From Paenilisteria portnoyi (GTDB lineage: Bacteria > Bacillota > Bacilli > Lactobacillales > Listeriaceae), in contig NZ_JAASTT010000026.1 in assembly GCF_014322795.1 (NCBI RefSeq), positions 1 through 42,856 of the forward strand: a stretch of 42,856 nucleotides of DNA, read 5' to 3'. The notes under the pieces were generated by a model, which worked only from the letters and a program-made list of their open reading frames with translations, searched no databases and was not told where the DNA came from. The translations under genes were made by a program, and so were the position numbers. Shown here piece after piece: positions 42,841 to 42,856 of this stretch; the first letter of the stretch is position 1, and each line of letters begins with the position of its first letter.

Positions 42841-42856
42841 TGACGTGGTGGACTGA

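Overview
The window reads as chromosomal DNA of a Listeria-type low-GC Firmicute. Protein sequences and gene order match the conserved block rplS - trmD - rimM - ylqD - khpA - rpsP - (Asp-Ala repeat LPXTG surface protein) - ffh - ylxM - ftsY - smc - rnc - acpP - fabG - fabD - plsX - fapR - recG - sdaAA - sdaAB - yloV - yloU - rpmB - thiN. An L-arabinose locus between rpmB and thiN, and an LXG/WXG100 cassette behind rplS, suggest one of the environmental Listeria sensu lato species rather than L. monocytogenes. The species is an inference.

Layout. 1-1883: 5' part of a large secreted surface protein with repeated Ig-like domains; it runs off the left edge. 2297-2692: VOC-family protein. 2759-6153: type VII secretion cassette (EsxA-like WXG100, two small LXG partner proteins, an LXG toxin with a Gly/Ala-rich C-terminus, a multi-TM candidate immunity protein and a DUF4176 protein). 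It lies between two near-identical 67/68-bp copies of the rplS 3' end plus terminator. 6132-10498: ribosome and tRNA-modification genes (rplS, trmD, rimM, ylqD, khpA, rpsP) with a divergent metallo-beta-lactamase-fold gene. 10583-14261: a 547-aa alpha-barrel-like protein of unknown role and an LPXTG protein with 97 tandem Ala-Asp pairs. 14849-23190: SRP and chromosome-maintenance genes (ffh, ylxM, ftsY, smc, rnc), interrupted by a repeat-rich intergenic region and a DHFR-like gene. 23387-27210: fatty-acid and phospholipid genes acpP, fabG, fabD, plsX, fapR behind a clear FapR operator. 27317-30947: recG and the two-subunit serine dehydratase. 31212-33252: yloV and yloU. 34333-34521: rpmB. 34629-41137: araB-araD-araA, divergent sugar transporter and araR. 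41231-42745: thiN, a small membrane protein and a lipoprotein.

Regulation readable from sequence: the araB and transporter promoters diverge, and each has an AraR box in its -35/-10 spacer and a cre-like site at the transcription start. The two boxes are 52 bp apart centre to centre. The fapR-plsX-fabD-fabG promoter has a 17-bp FapR box over its start, and acpP has its own consensus-spaced promoter. Most operons end in clear intrinsic terminators.

The least explained material is intergenic. One family of composite repeats recurs at about 9.5-9.9, 16.6-17.25, 33.4-34.1 and 42.78-42.86 kb; one pair of its copies differs by an exact 25-bp inversion. A second family, a palindromic element with a conserved core and pairing but different end stems, sits just behind the fabG and yloV stop codons. 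These, the duplicated rplS tail around the toxin cassette, and tiny ORFs in the leader of the first surface protein are the main points for follow-up.
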